From positions 1-64,000 of the forward strand of contig CANJGB010000012.1 in the NCBI GenBank assembly GCA_947473805.1: 64,000 bases of DNA, in the 5' to 3' direction. This document shows positions 16,123 through 26,185 of the stretch, one piece after another. The translations under genes and the position numbers were made by a program. The first letter of the stretch is position 1. Each line of letters opens with the position of its first letter. Under the pieces are notes generated by a model. That model made no database searches. It saw only the letters and a program-made list of their open reading frames with translations, and was not told the DNA's origin. Source of the stretch: Alphaproteobacteria bacterium. GTDB lineage: Bacteria > Pseudomonadota > Alphaproteobacteria > Ferrovibrionales > Ferrovibrionaceae.

Positions 16123-17093
16123 CGTTCCTTCGCATAGGGCACGCCGATCGCCTTCGGCGCGATGGCGCGCCCGACAAATCCGGCCAGCAGCAGGACGGTC
16201 AGAACATAGGGCAGGGCCTGGATGAACTGAACCGGGATCACGCCGACAATCGGCAGTGCCTTGCCTTGCAGGCGCGACTGGATGGCGTCGGCAAAGGCGA
16301 ACAGGATGCAGGCCAGCAGGGTCGGCACCGGCCGCCACTTGCCGAAAATCAACGCCGCCAGTGCCAGGTATCCCTTGCCGGCCGACATGTCGCGCACAAA
16401 GCCTGCATTGTGCGCGATGGACAGGTACGCCCCCGACAGACCGCACATCACGCCGCCCAGCACCAGCGCGCGGTAGCGCGTCAGGCTGACCGAAATGCCC
16501 GCCGTGTCGACCGCGCCCGGAGTCTCGCCCACCGCGCGTAGGCGCAGGCCGAACCGCGTGCGGTACAGCAGCCAGGCGGTCAGCGGCACCACCGCCGCGG
16601 TGACATAGACCAGGATGTTCTGCCCGCTGATGATCCCGGCATAGATCGGGCCGAGGACTGGGACGTTCTGCACCTGGGCCGCGAACGGCAGGTCGATGGG
16701 GGCGAAGCGCGCGCTGCCCTCCAGTTGCGGCGTCTGGCCACCGCGTCCGAACCACGCATTGCCGACGACGACTGTCAGGCCCGCCAGCACGATATTCAGT
16801 GCCATGCCCGACACAACCTGGTTGCCGCGATGGGTGATGCAGGCAAAGCCGTGCAGCAGCGACAGCAGGACCGATACGGCAATCGCCGCACCCAGCCCCG
16901 CCAGCGCCGATCCGCTGGTGGCGGCAATAGCAGCGGCGGCAAAGGCGGCCGCGAGCATCTTGCCTTCCAGCCCGATGTCGATCACGCCCGACCGCTCGGC
17001 GAACATGCCGCCCAGTGCCGCCAGCACTAGCGGCGCCGCGACCCTCACGGTCGAATCCGCCAGCACGATAAGGATCAGGAACGACTCATTCAT
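16119..17093 (-). CDS. ABC transporter permease, nucleoside (BmpC/NupQ-like)
   Basis: A 324-residue polytopic inner-membrane protein of the branched/simple-sugar permease family. About eight to nine hydrophobic segments are seen. The family loop FAERSGVIDIGLEGKMLAA near residue 35 and the EAA-like loop LRAVGETPGAVDTAGISV near residue 190 are conserved. It pairs with the permease encoded just upstream; the two share a four-base ATGA overlap. Context (BMP binding protein, cdd, deo genes) makes nucleosides the likely substrate. Confidence 0.92.
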   Translation of the reverse strand: MNESFLILIVLADSTVRVAAPLVLAALGGMFAERSGVIDIGLEGKMLAAAFAAAAIAATSGSALAGLGAAIAVSVLLSLLHGFACITHRGNQVVSGMALNIVLAGLTVVVGNAWFGRGGQTPQLEGSARFAPIDLPFAAQVQNVPVLGPIYAGIISGQNILVYVTAAVVPLTAWLLYRTRFGLRLRAVGETPGAVDTAGISVSLTRYRALVLGGVMCGLSGAYLSIAHNAGFVRDMSAGKGYLALAALIFGKWRPVPTLLACILFAFADAIQSRLQGKALPIVGVIPVQFIQALPYVLTVLLLAGFVGRAIAPKAIGVPYAKER

Positions 17094-18205
17094 GGCGTCG
17101 CCTTGGCGCGCGCCCCGCGCAGCAGGTTTTCCAGCGGGGTGCGAAACACGTTTTCCAGCGCGCCGCACATCAGGATGATCAGGCCCTGGATCACCACCAC
17201 CATCTCGCGCGTCAGCGTCGGAATCTCGAAATTGAGTTCCGAACCGCCCTGGTACAGCGCCCCGAACAGCAAGGCGGCCAGGCAGATGCCGATGGGGTGG
17301 TTGCGCCCCATCAGCGCCACCGCGATGCCGACGAATCCCGCCCCTCCGGTGAAGTTCAGCAGCAGACGGTGGTGCACGCCCATCACCTCGTTCAGCGCGA
17401 CGAAGCCCGACAGCGCGCCAGAGATCGACATGGCCAGGATGATCGTTGCCGCGCGCGGCACGCCGGCATAGACCGCCGCCTCCTCGTTGAAGCCCAGCAC
17501 CCGCAGGCGATAGCCCCAGCGCGTGTGCCACACGAACACCCAGAACGCGGCGGCGCAGATCAGCGCCCACAGGAACGAGATGTTCAGCGGCGACGGATCG
17601 ATGTGCACGCCAATCGCGCCCAGCCAGTCGTTGATCCGCGGCAGCCACGCGTTCGGTTCGAACTCGCGCGTCTCCGGCGATTGTTGCCCCGGCTGGATCA
17701 TCACGTTGACCAGCAGGTAGGTCATCAAGGCCGCGGCGATGAAGTTGAACATGATCGTGGTGATGACGATGTGGCTGCCGCGCTTCGCCTGCAGCCACGC
17801 CGGAATGTACGCCCAGCCGGCGCCGAACGCGGCGGAGGCCAGGATGGCGAGCGGAACCACCACGACCGCCGGCAGGCCGCCGAAGGCGAGGCCAACCAGG
17901 CCGACGCCCAATCCGCCGATATAGGCCTGGCCCTCGCTGCCGATGTTGAAGATGCCGCCATGGAACGCGATGGCGACCGCCAGCCCGGTGAAGATGAAGC
18001 TGGTCGCATAGTACAGCGTGTAGCCCAACGCCTCGCTGGTGCCGAACGCGCCGCTGACCAGCAGGGACGTCGCCTTGAACGGATCGGCGCCCAGCAGCCA
18101 GACTAGGATGCCGGTCACGACCAGTGCCGCCGCGAGGTTCAGCAGCGGCAGCAGGATTTCCAGCGGCCACCAGGTGGTGCCGGGGCGTGCCGCGCCAGTA
18201 CTCAC
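17090..18205 (-). CDS. ABC transporter permease, nucleoside (BmpB/NupP-like)
   Basis: A 371-residue inner-membrane permease with an N-terminal TM hairpin and a large periplasmic insert (about residues 165-210, rich in Pro, Asn and Trp), as in NupP/YufP-type subunits. FHGGIFNIGSEGQAYIGG is the family motif and LRVLGFNEEAAVYAGV the cytoplasmic coupling loop. GTG start, overlapping the ATPase stop (GTGA). It forms the translocation channel with the next gene product. Confidence 0.92.
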   Translation of the reverse strand: MSTGAARPGTTWWPLEILLPLLNLAAALVVTGILVWLLGADPFKATSLLVSGAFGTSEALGYTLYYATSFIFTGLAVAIAFHGGIFNIGSEGQAYIGGLGVGLVGLAFGGLPAVVVVPLAILASAAFGAGWAYIPAWLQAKRGSHIVITTIMFNFIAAALMTYLLVNVMIQPGQQSPETREFEPNAWLPRINDWLGAIGVHIDPSPLNISFLWALICAAAFWVFVWHTRWGYRLRVLGFNEEAAVYAGVPRAATIILAMSISGALSGFVALNEVMGVHHRLLLNFTGGAGFVGIAVALMGRNHPIGICLAALLFGALYQGGSELNFEIPTLTREMVVVIQGLIILMCGALENVFRTPLENLLRGARAKATP

Positions 18206-19755
18206 GCCGCCGCCCGCGTCAGGCCGGCCATCATCAGGCCCAGTTCGTTCTCGGTCGCATCGGCCTGCGCCAGTTCGCCGACAATGCGGCCGTCGAACAT
18301 GACCAGGATGCGATCCGACAGAGCCATCACCTCGTCCAGTTCGACCGACACAAGCAAGATGCCCTTGCCGGCGTCGCGCAATTCCACCAGCCGCTTGTGG
18401 ATGAACTCGATGGCGCCGATATCCACGCCGCGCGTCGGCTGGCCGATCAGCAGCAGATCGGGGTCCTGCGCCACTTCGCGCGCGACGACGATCTTCTGCT
18501 GGTTGCCGCCCGAGAATGACGAGGTCGGCAGCTTCTCGTCCAGGGGGCGCACGTCATATTCTTCCATGTTGCGGCGGCTGTCGGCGTTCACCGCGTCATA
18601 GTCCAGCAGGACCGGCCCGTTGTACGAGCGGTCGTCGTGATAACCCAGGATCGTGCTCTCGTTGGCGCCGAACGCGCCGACCAGGCCCATGCGCTGGCGA
18701 TCTTCCGGCACGTGGCCCAGGCCCAGGTGCCGCATGCCCTTGGGCGTCCGCAGGCGCGGGCGATCGGTGATGTCCTCGCCCTTCCACATGATGCGCCCGC
18801 CGGATATCGGGCGGATGCCGGCCAACGCCTCCAGCAATTCCGACTGGCCGTTGCCCGCCACGCCGGCAATGCCGACGATCTCGCCGCGCCGCACCTTCAG
18901 GTCGATGCCGTGCAGGCGCTCGTGCCCCATGCCATCGGCGACGCACAGGCCCGAGACCTCCAGCACCACGTCGCCGGCCTGTTTCGGATTCTTGTCGATC
19001 CGCAGAATGACTTTGCGGCCGACCATCATCTCGGCCAGGCCTTCCGCGCTGGTGTCCTTTGTGGCGACCTGGCCCACCACCTGGCCCTGGCGCACCACCG
19101 TCACCGCGTCGGTGACGTCGAGGATTTCGCGCAGCTTGTGCGTGATCAGGATGATCGTCTTCCCCTCGGCCTTCAGGGCGCGAAGGATGCGGAACAGGTG
19201 GTCGGCCTCCTGCGGTGTCAGCACGCCGGTCGGCTCGTCCAGGATCAGGATGTCGGCGCCGCGGAACAGCGCCTTCAATATCTCCACCCGCTGGCGGTGG
19301 CCGACCGACAGGTCGCCCGCTATGGCGTCGGGATCCACTTCCAGGTGGTAGTCGCGCGCCAGTTGCGCCAGCTTGTCGCGCGCGCTTTGCAGCGTGGCGC
19401 GCAGGATGAAGCCGGCCTCCGCGCCCAGCACGACGTTCTCGAGCACCGTGAAGGTATCGACCAGCATGAAGTGCTGGTGCACCATGCCAATGCCCGCATT
19501 CAGCGCGTCCTGCGGCGAACGGAACTGCACCGGCTTGCCGTGGATCGCAATGCTGCCAGCATCGGGCCGGTGGTACCCGTAGAGAATGCCCACCAGGGTG
19601 GACTTGCCGGCGCCGTTCTCGCCCACAATGCCGTGGATCGTGCCGCGCTCGACGGCAAAGCTGATGCCGCGATTTGCGTGCACCGCGCCGAACCACTTGT
19701 CGATCCCTGCCAGCTCGACCGCCGGCCGTGCGGATTCCGCGTCGCGGTCCGACAA
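18202..19755 (-). CDS. ABC transporter ATP-binding protein, nucleoside (NupO-like, two ABC domains)
   Basis: A 517-residue tandem ATPase. The N-domain has Walker A GENGAGKST, signature LSVGHRQRVEI and Walker B ILILDEPTGVL. The C-domain is the usual degenerate type for this family, with GVAGNGQSE at Walker A and FSGGNQQKIVVARE. It energises the two permeases below it. The only reasonable start is a TTG at 19755; the ribosome-binding site is weak, and the gene begins 24 bases after the binding-protein stop, so expression may be low compared with the binding protein. Confidence 0.93.
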   Translation of the reverse strand: MSDRDAESARPAVELAGIDKWFGAVHANRGISFAVERGTIHGIVGENGAGKSTLVGILYGYHRPDAGSIAIHGKPVQFRSPQDALNAGIGMVHQHFMLVDTFTVLENVVLGAEAGFILRATLQSARDKLAQLARDYHLEVDPDAIAGDLSVGHRQRVEILKALFRGADILILDEPTGVLTPQEADHLFRILRALKAEGKTIILITHKLREILDVTDAVTVVRQGQVVGQVATKDTSAEGLAEMMVGRKVILRIDKNPKQAGDVVLEVSGLCVADGMGHERLHGIDLKVRRGEIVGIAGVAGNGQSELLEALAGIRPISGGRIMWKGEDITDRPRLRTPKGMRHLGLGHVPEDRQRMGLVGAFGANESTILGYHDDRSYNGPVLLDYDAVNADSRRNMEEYDVRPLDEKLPTSSFSGGNQQKIVVAREVAQDPDLLLIGQPTRGVDIGAIEFIHKRLVELRDAGKGILLVSVELDEVMALSDRILVMFDGRIVGELAQADATENELGLMMAGLTRAAA

Positions 19756-19779
19756 GTTACGGGCCGCCTGCCGGCTGCG

Positions 19780-20763
19780 TTACTTCGCAGTGTAGTCGGT
19801 GACCTTCAGCGTGCCGGCGATGATGTTGCGCCGGGCGGCGCCGATACGTTCTTCCATGGCCGGGGTGATCAGCTTGCGATTGTCGGCGTCCAGCGCCATG
19901 GCGACGCCGTCTTCAGCCAGGCCTAGATTGGCGACGCCCGACTTCCAGGTGCCGGCCTTCGCCGCCATGAACGCGCCGTACACCGCCAGGTCCACGCGCT
20001 TGACCATCGAGGTCAGCATTGTGCCCGGATGCAGGTGGTTCTGGTTGCTGTCCACGCCAATGGCCAGCTTGCCCTTGTCCTTGGCCGCCTGCAGCACGCC
20101 GATGCCGGTGGCGCCGGCTGCGGCATAGACCACGTCCGCGCCGCGGTCGAACTGGCTGCGCGCCAGTTCGCTGCCGCGCGTCGGGTCGTTCCACGCCGCG
20201 GGGGTCGAGCCGGTCATGTTGGCGAAAATCTCGACCTTGGGGTCGACGTACTTCGCGCCTTCCTCGTAGCCCAGCTGGAACTTGCGGATCAGCGGAATGT
20301 CCATGCCGCCGACGAAGCCGATTTTGCCGGTCTTGCTGGCCATGGCCGCCGCCATGCCGACCAGGAACGAGCCCTCATGTTCCTTGAACAGGATCGACTG
20401 CACGTTGGGCTTCACGACGACGCCGTCGATCAGGGTGAACTTCACGTTGGGGAATTCGGCGGCGACCTTCTCCATGCCGGCCGCCTGCGAGAAGCCGACG
20501 CCGACGACGATGGTGGCGCCGCGCCGCGCCATGTTGCGGATCGCCTGCTCGCGCTGGGTCTCGTTGGTGACCTCAAACTCGCGATAGGCGACGCCGGTCT
20601 CTTTCTTGAAGCGCTCGGCGCCGTTGAACGCGGCCTCGTTGAACGATTTGTCGTACTTGCCGCCCATGTCGAAGACGACGGCGGGGGCGAATTCCTGCGC
20701 CGCGAGGGGCTGGATGCCGGCCAGGAGTGCGACGGAAACCAGTGCCGTTAGGATCGACTTCAT
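19780..20763 (-). CDS. BMP family substrate-binding protein (nucleoside ABC transporter)
   Basis: A 327-residue periplasmic protein of the PnrA/Bmp basic-membrane-protein family. Signal peptide [22 protein letters not shown]. The mature start is the family-typical [27 protein letters not shown] (split: [10 protein letters not shown] carries ligand contacts), followed by [47 protein letters not shown] and GVDSNQNHL. It captures nucleosides and delivers them to the permeases below. First gene of a nine-gene minus-strand operon, with its promoter somewhere in 20764-20866, shared with divergent upp. Confidence 0.93.
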   Translation of the reverse strand: MKSILTALVSVALLAGIQPLAAQEFAPAVVFDMGGKYDKSFNEAAFNGAERFKKETGVAYREFEVTNETQREQAIRNMARRGATIVVGVGFSQAAGMEKVAAEFPNVKFTLIDGVVVKPNVQSILFKEHEGSFLVGMAAAMASKTGKIGFVGGMDIPLIRKFQLGYEEGAKYVDPKVEIFANMTGSTPAAWNDPTRGSELARSQFDRGADVVYAAAGATGIGVLQAAKDKGKLAIGVDSNQNHLHPGTMLTSMVKRVDLAVYGAFMAAKAGTWKSGVANLGLAEDGVAMALDADNRKLITPAMEERIGAARRNIIAGTLKVTDYTAK

Positions 20764-20866
20764 GGAATCAGTTCCTCTGCCTGTTGTCCCTTGCGGATGC
20801 TGTAGATTAGCGCCGCCCCGGCGGTTAAACATAGGGGAATCTCCCGTTTTCAGGTCCGGTAGCGCC

Positions 20867-21499
20867 ATGAACCCGAACGTCACCGTCGTCAGCCACCCGC
20901 TGGTGCAGGACAAGCTGAGCCGGATGCGGCGCAAGGACACGCCGACGCCGGAATTCCGCCGCCTGCTGCGCGAGATCAGCCTGCTGCTGGCGTATGAGGT
21001 GACACGCGACCTGCCGCTCACAACGCAGCGGATCGAAACGCCGCTCACCGCCATGGACGCGCCGGTCCTGGCGGGGCCGAAGCTCTGCTTCGTGTCCATC
21101 CTCCGCGCCGGCAACGGCATCCTCGATGGCATGCTCGACCTCATGCCCAACGTGCCGGTCGGCCATGTCGGCCTGTACCGCGACCCGAAAACGCTCGAGG
21201 CCGTGGAATATTATTTCAAGCTGCCGGTCGATGCCGCCCAGCGCCTCGTCATCGTGACCGATCCCATGCTGGCGACCGGCCATTCCGCCGCCGCCGCGGT
21301 GACCCGTATCAAGAATGCCGGCGTGACGCGCTTGCTCTACGTGTCGCTGCTCTCGGCACCCGAAGGCATCAAGGCCTTCGGCGAAGCCCATCCCGACGTG
21401 CCGGTCTTCACCGCCGCCATCGACAGCCATCTGAACGACCATGGCTATATCGTGCCGGGCCTCGGCGACGCTGGCGACCGCATCTACGGCACGAAATAG
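20867..21499 (+). CDS. upp: Uracil phosphoribosyltransferase
   Basis: A 210-residue type I PRTase making UMP from uracil and PRPP. The PRPP loop is [17 protein letters not shown], the C-terminal uracil-binding segment is [19 protein letters not shown], and [13 protein letters not shown] is the family's PPi loop. Start ATG at 20867. It is divergent from the nucleoside import operon and completes it, salvaging uracil released by cytidine deaminase and pyrimidine phosphorylase. Confidence 0.96.
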   Translation: MNPNVTVVSHPLVQDKLSRMRRKDTPTPEFRRLLREISLLLAYEVTRDLPLTTQRIETPLTAMDAPVLAGPKLCFVSILRAGNGILDGMLDLMPNVPVGHVGLYRDPKTLEAVEYYFKLPVDAAQRLVIVTDPMLATGHSAAAAVTRIKNAGVTRLLYVSLLSAPEGIKAFGEAHPDVPVFTAAIDSHLNDHGYIVPGLGDAGDRIYGTK

Positions 21500-22999
21500 C
21501 TATTTCAGCTGCGGCATCGCGAAGTCGGCCCCGGCGCGGATGCCCGTCGGCCAGCGCGACGTCACCGTCTTGATCTTGGTGTAGAAGCGCACGCCGTCGG
21601 TGCCGTGCTGGTTGTTGTCGCCGAACGCCGACTGTTTCCAGCCGCCAAAGCTGTGGAACGCCAGCGGCACCGGAATGGGCACGTTGATGCCCACCATGCC
21701 GACCTCGACCCGCGCCGCGAAATCGCGCGCCGCATCGCCGTCGCGGGTAAAGATGGCGACCCCGTTGCCGAACTCATGCTCGGTCGGCAGGCGCACCGCC
21801 TCCTCGAAATCCTTCGCCCGCACCACCGACAGGACCGGGCCGAAAATCTCTTCCTTGTAGATCGTCATGTCGGGCGTCACCCGGTCGAACAGGCAGCCAC
21901 CCATGAAATAGCCCTTTTCGTAGCCCTGCAGTTTCAGGCCGCGTCCGTCCACCGCCAGCTGCGCGCCAGCCGCCACGCCGGCATCCACATAGGCCTTCAC
22001 CCTGGCCATATGCTGCGCGGTGACCAGCGGGCCCATCTGGCTGTCCGGCGCGGTCGAGGGGCCGATCTTCAGCGCCCGCACCCGTGGCGCCAGCTTGGCG
22101 ACCAATGCATCAGCCACCTTGTCGCCCACTGGCACCGCGACCGAAACCGCCATGCAGCGCTCGCCCGCCGAGCCATAGCCGGCGCCCATCAGCGCATCTA
22201 CCGCCTGGTCCAGGTCGGCATCAGGCATCACGATCATGTGGTTTTTCGCGCCGCCCATGGCCTGGACGCGCTTTCCGTTGGCCGCGCCGGTCGCATAGAC
22301 GTAGCGCGCAATGGGCGTCGAGCCGACGAAGCTGATGGCCTGTACCCGCGGGTCGTTCAGGATCGCATCCACTGCCTCCTTGTCGCCGTTGATGACGTTC
22401 AGCACGCCCGGCGGCGCGCCGGCCTCCAGCATCAGCTCCGCCAGGCGCAACGGGCAGGACGGGTCTTTCTCGGATGGTTTGAGGAGGAAAGTGTTGCCGC
22501 AGGCAATGGCCACCGCGAACATCCACATCGGCACCATGGCCGGGAAGTTGAACGGCGTAATGCCGGCCACCACGCCCAGTGGCTGGCGCATGGAGTACAG
22601 GTCGATGCCGGCGGCGACGCCCGCGGAATACTCGCCCTTCAGCAGGTGCGGGATGCCACAGGCGAATTCCACCACTTCCAATCCGCGCTGGATCGATCCC
22701 TTGGCGTCGGAAACGACCTTGCCATGCTCCTCGGCGATCAAGAGCGCCAGTTCGTCCATGTGCTTTTCGATCAGTTCCTTGAACCGGAACATGACCCGGG
22801 CGCGCGCCTGCGGGCTGGTCGCGGCCCAGCCGGGAAAGGCGGCGGCGCAGTCGGTCACTGCGTCGGCCGTTTCCCCCGATGTGGCAAAAGCAACTTGGCC
22901 CGTGATTTCCCCCAGGGAGGGGTTGTATATGTCGCCCAGGCGTCCGTTGCCGCCGGCCACCGGCCGGCCATGAATGAAGTGTCCGAGGGTCTTCGCCAT
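21500..22999 (-). CDS. mmsA: CoA-acylating methylmalonate-semialdehyde dehydrogenase
   Basis: A 499-residue ALDH-superfamily enzyme that converts methylmalonate or malonate semialdehyde to propionyl- or acetyl-CoA with NAD and CoA. The nucleophile is Cys282 in [12 protein letters not shown]. The region that carries the general-base Glu in ordinary ALDHs reads AMGGAKNH, as expected for the CoA-dependent MmsA group. [12 protein letters not shown] and [10 protein letters not shown] match the family. The start [14 protein letters not shown] is well conserved; the frame continues upstream without a start context. It is divergent from an acyl-CoA dehydrogenase, hinting at valine or beta-alanine/inositol catabolism. 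Confidence 0.93.
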   Translation of the reverse strand: MAKTLGHFIHGRPVAGGNGRLGDIYNPSLGEITGQVAFATSGETADAVTDCAAAFPGWAATSPQARARVMFRFKELIEKHMDELALLIAEEHGKVVSDAKGSIQRGLEVVEFACGIPHLLKGEYSAGVAAGIDLYSMRQPLGVVAGITPFNFPAMVPMWMFAVAIACGNTFLLKPSEKDPSCPLRLAELMLEAGAPPGVLNVINGDKEAVDAILNDPRVQAISFVGSTPIARYVYATGAANGKRVQAMGGAKNHMIVMPDADLDQAVDALMGAGYGSAGERCMAVSVAVPVGDKVADALVAKLAPRVRALKIGPSTAPDSQMGPLVTAQHMARVKAYVDAGVAAGAQLAVDGRGLKLQGYEKGYFMGGCLFDRVTPDMTIYKEEIFGPVLSVVRAKDFEEAVRLPTEHEFGNGVAIFTRDGDAARDFAARVEVGMVGINVPIPVPLAFHSFGGWKQSAFGDNNQHGTDGVRFYTKIKTVTSRWPTGIRAGADFAMPQLK

Positions 23000-23047
23000 G
23001 ACGTTCTCCAGGTTCTCCGCGCCGCATAGTGCAGAAAAGTCCATGCC

Positions 23048-24205
23048 ATGACCAGCGCGGCCGACATCGAGGCGATCAGGGATTCCGTCCGCAGGCTCTG
23101 CAACGGCTTTCCCGGCGAATACTGGCGCAAGCACGATCGCGACCGGACCTATCCGGCCGAGTTCGTTACCGCCCTGACCGAGGCCGGCTACCTTGCCGCC
23201 CTGATCCCCGAGGAATTCGGCGGCGCCGGCATGCCGATGATCGCGGCCGCCGCGATCATGGAGGAGATTCAGCACGCCGGCTGCAACGGCGCGGCCTGCC
23301 ACGCGCAGATGTACACCATGGGCACCGTGCTGCGGCACGGCTCGCCCGCGCAGAAGCAGAAGTATCTCCCCGAGATCGCCGCCGGCACGTTGCGCCTGCA
23401 GGCCTTCGGCGTCAGCGAGCCGACCAGCGGCACCGACACCACGTCGCTCAAGACCTTCGCGAAGAAGGAAGGCGACCACTACATCGTCAATGGCCAGAAG
23501 ATCTGGACCAGCCGCGCCGAATATTCCGACCTGATGCTGCTGCTCGCCCGCACCACGCCGCGCGACCAGGCGGCGAAGAAGACCGAGGGCATCTCGGTGT
23601 TCCTGGTCGACATGCGCAAGGTTGTGGGCAACGGCCTCACCATCCGCCCGATCCGCACCATGATGAACCACTCGACCACCGAGGTGTTCTTCGACGATAT
23701 GAAGATTCCCGCCGACAGCCTGGTTGGCGAAGAGGGCAAGGGCTTCCGCTACATCCTGTCGGGCATGAATGCCGAGCGCATCCTGATCGCCTCGGAATGT
23801 ATCGGCGACGCGCGCTGGTTTATCGACAAGGCGGTCGCCTATGCCAAGGACCGCAAGGTCTTCAACCGTCCCATCGGCCAGAACCAGGGCGTGCAGTTCC
23901 CCATCGCCAAGGCCTATGCCGCGACCGAGGCTGCCGCCTTGATGGTGCGCCGCGCCGCCGAACTGTACGACAGCGGCGCCGATTGCGGCGCCGAGGCCAA
24001 CATGGCCAAGATGCTGGCGGCCGAGGCGTCGTGGATGGCGGCCGACATGTGCGTGCAGACCCATGGCGGCTTCGGCTTCGCCGAGGAGTTCGACGTCGAG
24101 CGCAAGTTCCGCGAGGCGCGGCTCTACCAGGTGGCGCCGATCTCGACCAACCTGATCCTGTCCTATCTGGCGGAGCACGTGCTCGGCCTGCCGCGCTCGT
24201 ACTGA
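23048..24205 (+). CDS. Acyl-CoA dehydrogenase
   Basis: A 385-residue flavoenzyme with the usual N-terminal helices, beta middle domain ([32 protein letters not shown]) and C-terminal helical bundle ([21 protein letters not shown]). The usual C-terminal catalytic Glu position reads [10 protein letters not shown], with no Glu. A Glu is present at the alternative isovaleryl-CoA/LCAD-type position ([10 protein letters not shown]), so it is probably active on branched or long acyl chains. It starts a four-gene run with CoA-transferase, hydratase-like and TPP genes, divergent from mmsA. Confidence 0.92.
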   Translation: MTSAADIEAIRDSVRRLCNGFPGEYWRKHDRDRTYPAEFVTALTEAGYLAALIPEEFGGAGMPMIAAAAIMEEIQHAGCNGAACHAQMYTMGTVLRHGSPAQKQKYLPEIAAGTLRLQAFGVSEPTSGTDTTSLKTFAKKEGDHYIVNGQKIWTSRAEYSDLMLLLARTTPRDQAAKKTEGISVFLVDMRKVVGNGLTIRPIRTMMNHSTTEVFFDDMKIPADSLVGEEGKGFRYILSGMNAERILIASECIGDARWFIDKAVAYAKDRKVFNRPIGQNQGVQFPIAKAYAATEAAALMVRRAAELYDSGADCGAEANMAKMLAAEASWMAADMCVQTHGGFGFAEEFDVERKFREARLYQVAPISTNLILSYLAEHVLGLPRSY

Positions 24206-24212
24206 CCGCCCG

Positions 24213-25322
24213 ATGGGCGCGCTCGACGGCCTGCTGGTCGCGACCTTCGAACAGGCGGTGGCAGCGCCGTTGTGCACGCTGCGCCTGGCCGATGGCGGCG
24301 CACGGGTCATCAAGATCGAGCGCGCCGAGGGCGATCCCGCCCGCCACTACGACGATGCGGTCGCCGGCACCTCGGCCTATTTCGCCTGGCTGAACCGCGG
24401 CAAGGAAAGCGTGGTGCTGGATGTGAAGACCGGCGCCGATCGTGCCACGCTGGACAACATCCTCGCCCGCGCCGACATCTTCGTGCAGAACTTCGCGCCC
24501 GGCGCCGCCGCGCGCCTGGGGCTGGATGCCAAGGCGCTGATTGCGAAATATCCACGCCTGATCGCTGTCGATATCGCCGGCTACGGGTCCGACACCACCT
24601 ATGCCGACATGCGCGCCTACGACATGCTGGTCCAGGCCGAGAGCGGCATCTGCGCCGTGACCGGCACGCCCGATACCCCTGTGAAGGTCGGGGTCTCCAT
24701 CGCCGATATCGGCACCGGCATGAATGCTCACGCGGCGATCCTTGAGGCGCTGCTGGAGCGCGCCCAGACCGGCCGTGGCAAGGCCATCGAGATGGCGATG
24801 TTCGATTCCATGGCCGAATGGATGACGGTGCCGCTGCTGCACTACATGCAGGCCGGCAAGGTCACGCCGCGCGTCGGCCTGTCGCACGCGGTGATCCAGC
24901 CCTACAGCCTGTACGACTGCGCCGATGGCCAGGTGGTCATCGCGATCCAGAACCAGGCGGAATGGCGCCGCTTCTGCGATGGCGTGCTGGAAAAACCGGC
25001 GCTCGCCGACGACGTGCGCTTCGTCACCAACCCGCTGCGGCTGAAGAACCGCGCTGCCCTCGATGTCGAAATCTTCGCCGTGCTGGGCAAATTGAATCGC
25101 GACGCCGCCGTTGCGCGGCTGGAACGCGCGACCGTTGCCTGGGGCCGCGTCTCCACGGTGCAGGACGTGGCGCAGCATCCCGGCCTGCGCCTGGTCACGG
25201 TCGATGTGCCGGGCGGTACTTTTCAATGCATGGCGCCGCCGCTTCAGCCTAATCTGCCCCGCCGGTCGGTGCCGGCACTGGGTCAACACAGCGCGGCGAT
25301 CCGCGCCGAGTTCGCGGGCTAG
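24213..25322 (+). CDS. CaiB/BaiF family III CoA-transferase
   Basis: A 369-residue family III CoA-transferase. [19 protein letters not shown] and [18 protein letters not shown] form the N-terminal Rossmann-like part, and [16 protein letters not shown] carries the catalytic Asp. It starts 7 bases after the dehydrogenase stop. With the mesaconyl-C4-CoA-hydratase-like gene next to it, the pair resembles the mesaconyl-CoA transferase/hydratase pair of the 3-hydroxypropionate bicycle, but substrate assignment is inference. Confidence 0.9.
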   Translation: MGALDGLLVATFEQAVAAPLCTLRLADGGARVIKIERAEGDPARHYDDAVAGTSAYFAWLNRGKESVVLDVKTGADRATLDNILARADIFVQNFAPGAAARLGLDAKALIAKYPRLIAVDIAGYGSDTTYADMRAYDMLVQAESGICAVTGTPDTPVKVGVSIADIGTGMNAHAAILEALLERAQTGRGKAIEMAMFDSMAEWMTVPLLHYMQAGKVTPRVGLSHAVIQPYSLYDCADGQVVIAIQNQAEWRRFCDGVLEKPALADDVRFVTNPLRLKNRAALDVEIFAVLGKLNRDAAVARLERATVAWGRVSTVQDVAQHPGLRLVTVDVPGGTFQCMAPPLQPNLPRRSVPALGQHSAAIRAEFAG

Positions 25323-25333
25323 GGCGGGAAACC

Positions 25334-26182
25334 ATGGCGGAGCAAAACGGGCCCATTGCGGCCTGGCTGGGCCGGACCGAGACGGCCACGGACATGCTCA
25401 CCGACGGCGTGATCGCCGGCCTGCGCGCCACACTGGATTATGCCGAACCGGCTACACCGGGTTCGCCCGCGCCGCAGGGCGCTCACTGGCTGCTGGCGCC
25501 GCCGCGTGTCGCCGCCAGCGTCCTGGGCGAGGACGGCCATCCGGCCAAGGGTGGCTTCCTGCCGCCGGTTGATCTGCCACGCCGCATGTGGGCCGGCAGC
25601 AAGGTTCAGTTTCTCGCACCCCTGCCCATCGGCGCTGTCGTGCAGCGCAGCTCCGAGATCGCCTCCATCGAGAGCAAGAGTGGCACGACCGGCTCGCTCG
25701 TTTTCGTCGAAGTGCAGCACGAAACCTCTGCTGCGGGTGTTGTCGCGGTCAGCGAACGACAGACCATCGTTTATCGCGAGGCAAATGCCGCCGCGCCGGC
25801 AAAGCCCGCGCCACCGCCCAAACCGGAGCCGGAAAAGAAATGGGACTGGCGCCGTGAACTCACGCCGGACGCGGTCATGCTGTTCCGCTATTCGGCGCTG
25901 ACCTTCAACGGCCACCGCATCCACTACGACTTCCCCTATGCGACGCAGGTCGAGGGCTATGCCGGCCTCGTCGTGCACGGGCCGTTGCTTGCGACCCTGT
26001 TGCTCGATCTCTGCGCCCGCGAACTGGGGCCGAACAAGTTGCGCGCCTTTTCCTTTCGGGGCAAAAGTCCTGTCACGGCGGGCAGGCCGCTTACCCTTGT
26101 CGGGCGCGTCGAGGGCGAGCGTATCGAACTGGCTGCACTGGTCGACAATCGTATCGCCACCGAGGCGGACGCTAGAATCTAG
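25334..26182 (+). CDS. FAS1-like/MaoC dehydratase (mesaconyl-C4-CoA hydratase-like)
   Basis: A 282-residue double hot-dog protein of the Htd2/Meh group. The N-half (WLLAPPRVAASVLGEDGHP, PRRMWAGSKVQFLAPL) is the FAS1-like dehydratase domain. A Pro/Lys-rich linker (about residues 155-170) leads to the catalytic hot-dog with FRYSALTFNGHRIHYD, whose Asn and His are the conserved active-site residues, and GLVVHGPLLATLL. Members hydrate enoyl-CoAs such as mesaconyl-C4-CoA. GGGCGGGAAACC upstream supports the start. Probably acts on the product of the dehydrogenase/CoA-transferase pair. Confidence 0.85.
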   Translation: MAEQNGPIAAWLGRTETATDMLTDGVIAGLRATLDYAEPATPGSPAPQGAHWLLAPPRVAASVLGEDGHPAKGGFLPPVDLPRRMWAGSKVQFLAPLPIGAVVQRSSEIASIESKSGTTGSLVFVEVQHETSAAGVVAVSERQTIVYREANAAAPAKPAPPPKPEPEKKWDWRRELTPDAVMLFRYSALTFNGHRIHYDFPYATQVEGYAGLVVHGPLLATLLLDLCARELGPNKLRAFSFRGKSPVTAGRPLTLVGRVEGERIELAALVDNRIATEADARI

Positions 26183-26185
26183 AAA

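Noticed and set aside
16119-18170. A 683-codon frame suggesting an extended permease
   Set aside because: The front part overlaps the first permease in another frame; the real second permease starts at 17093 on an ATGA overlap.
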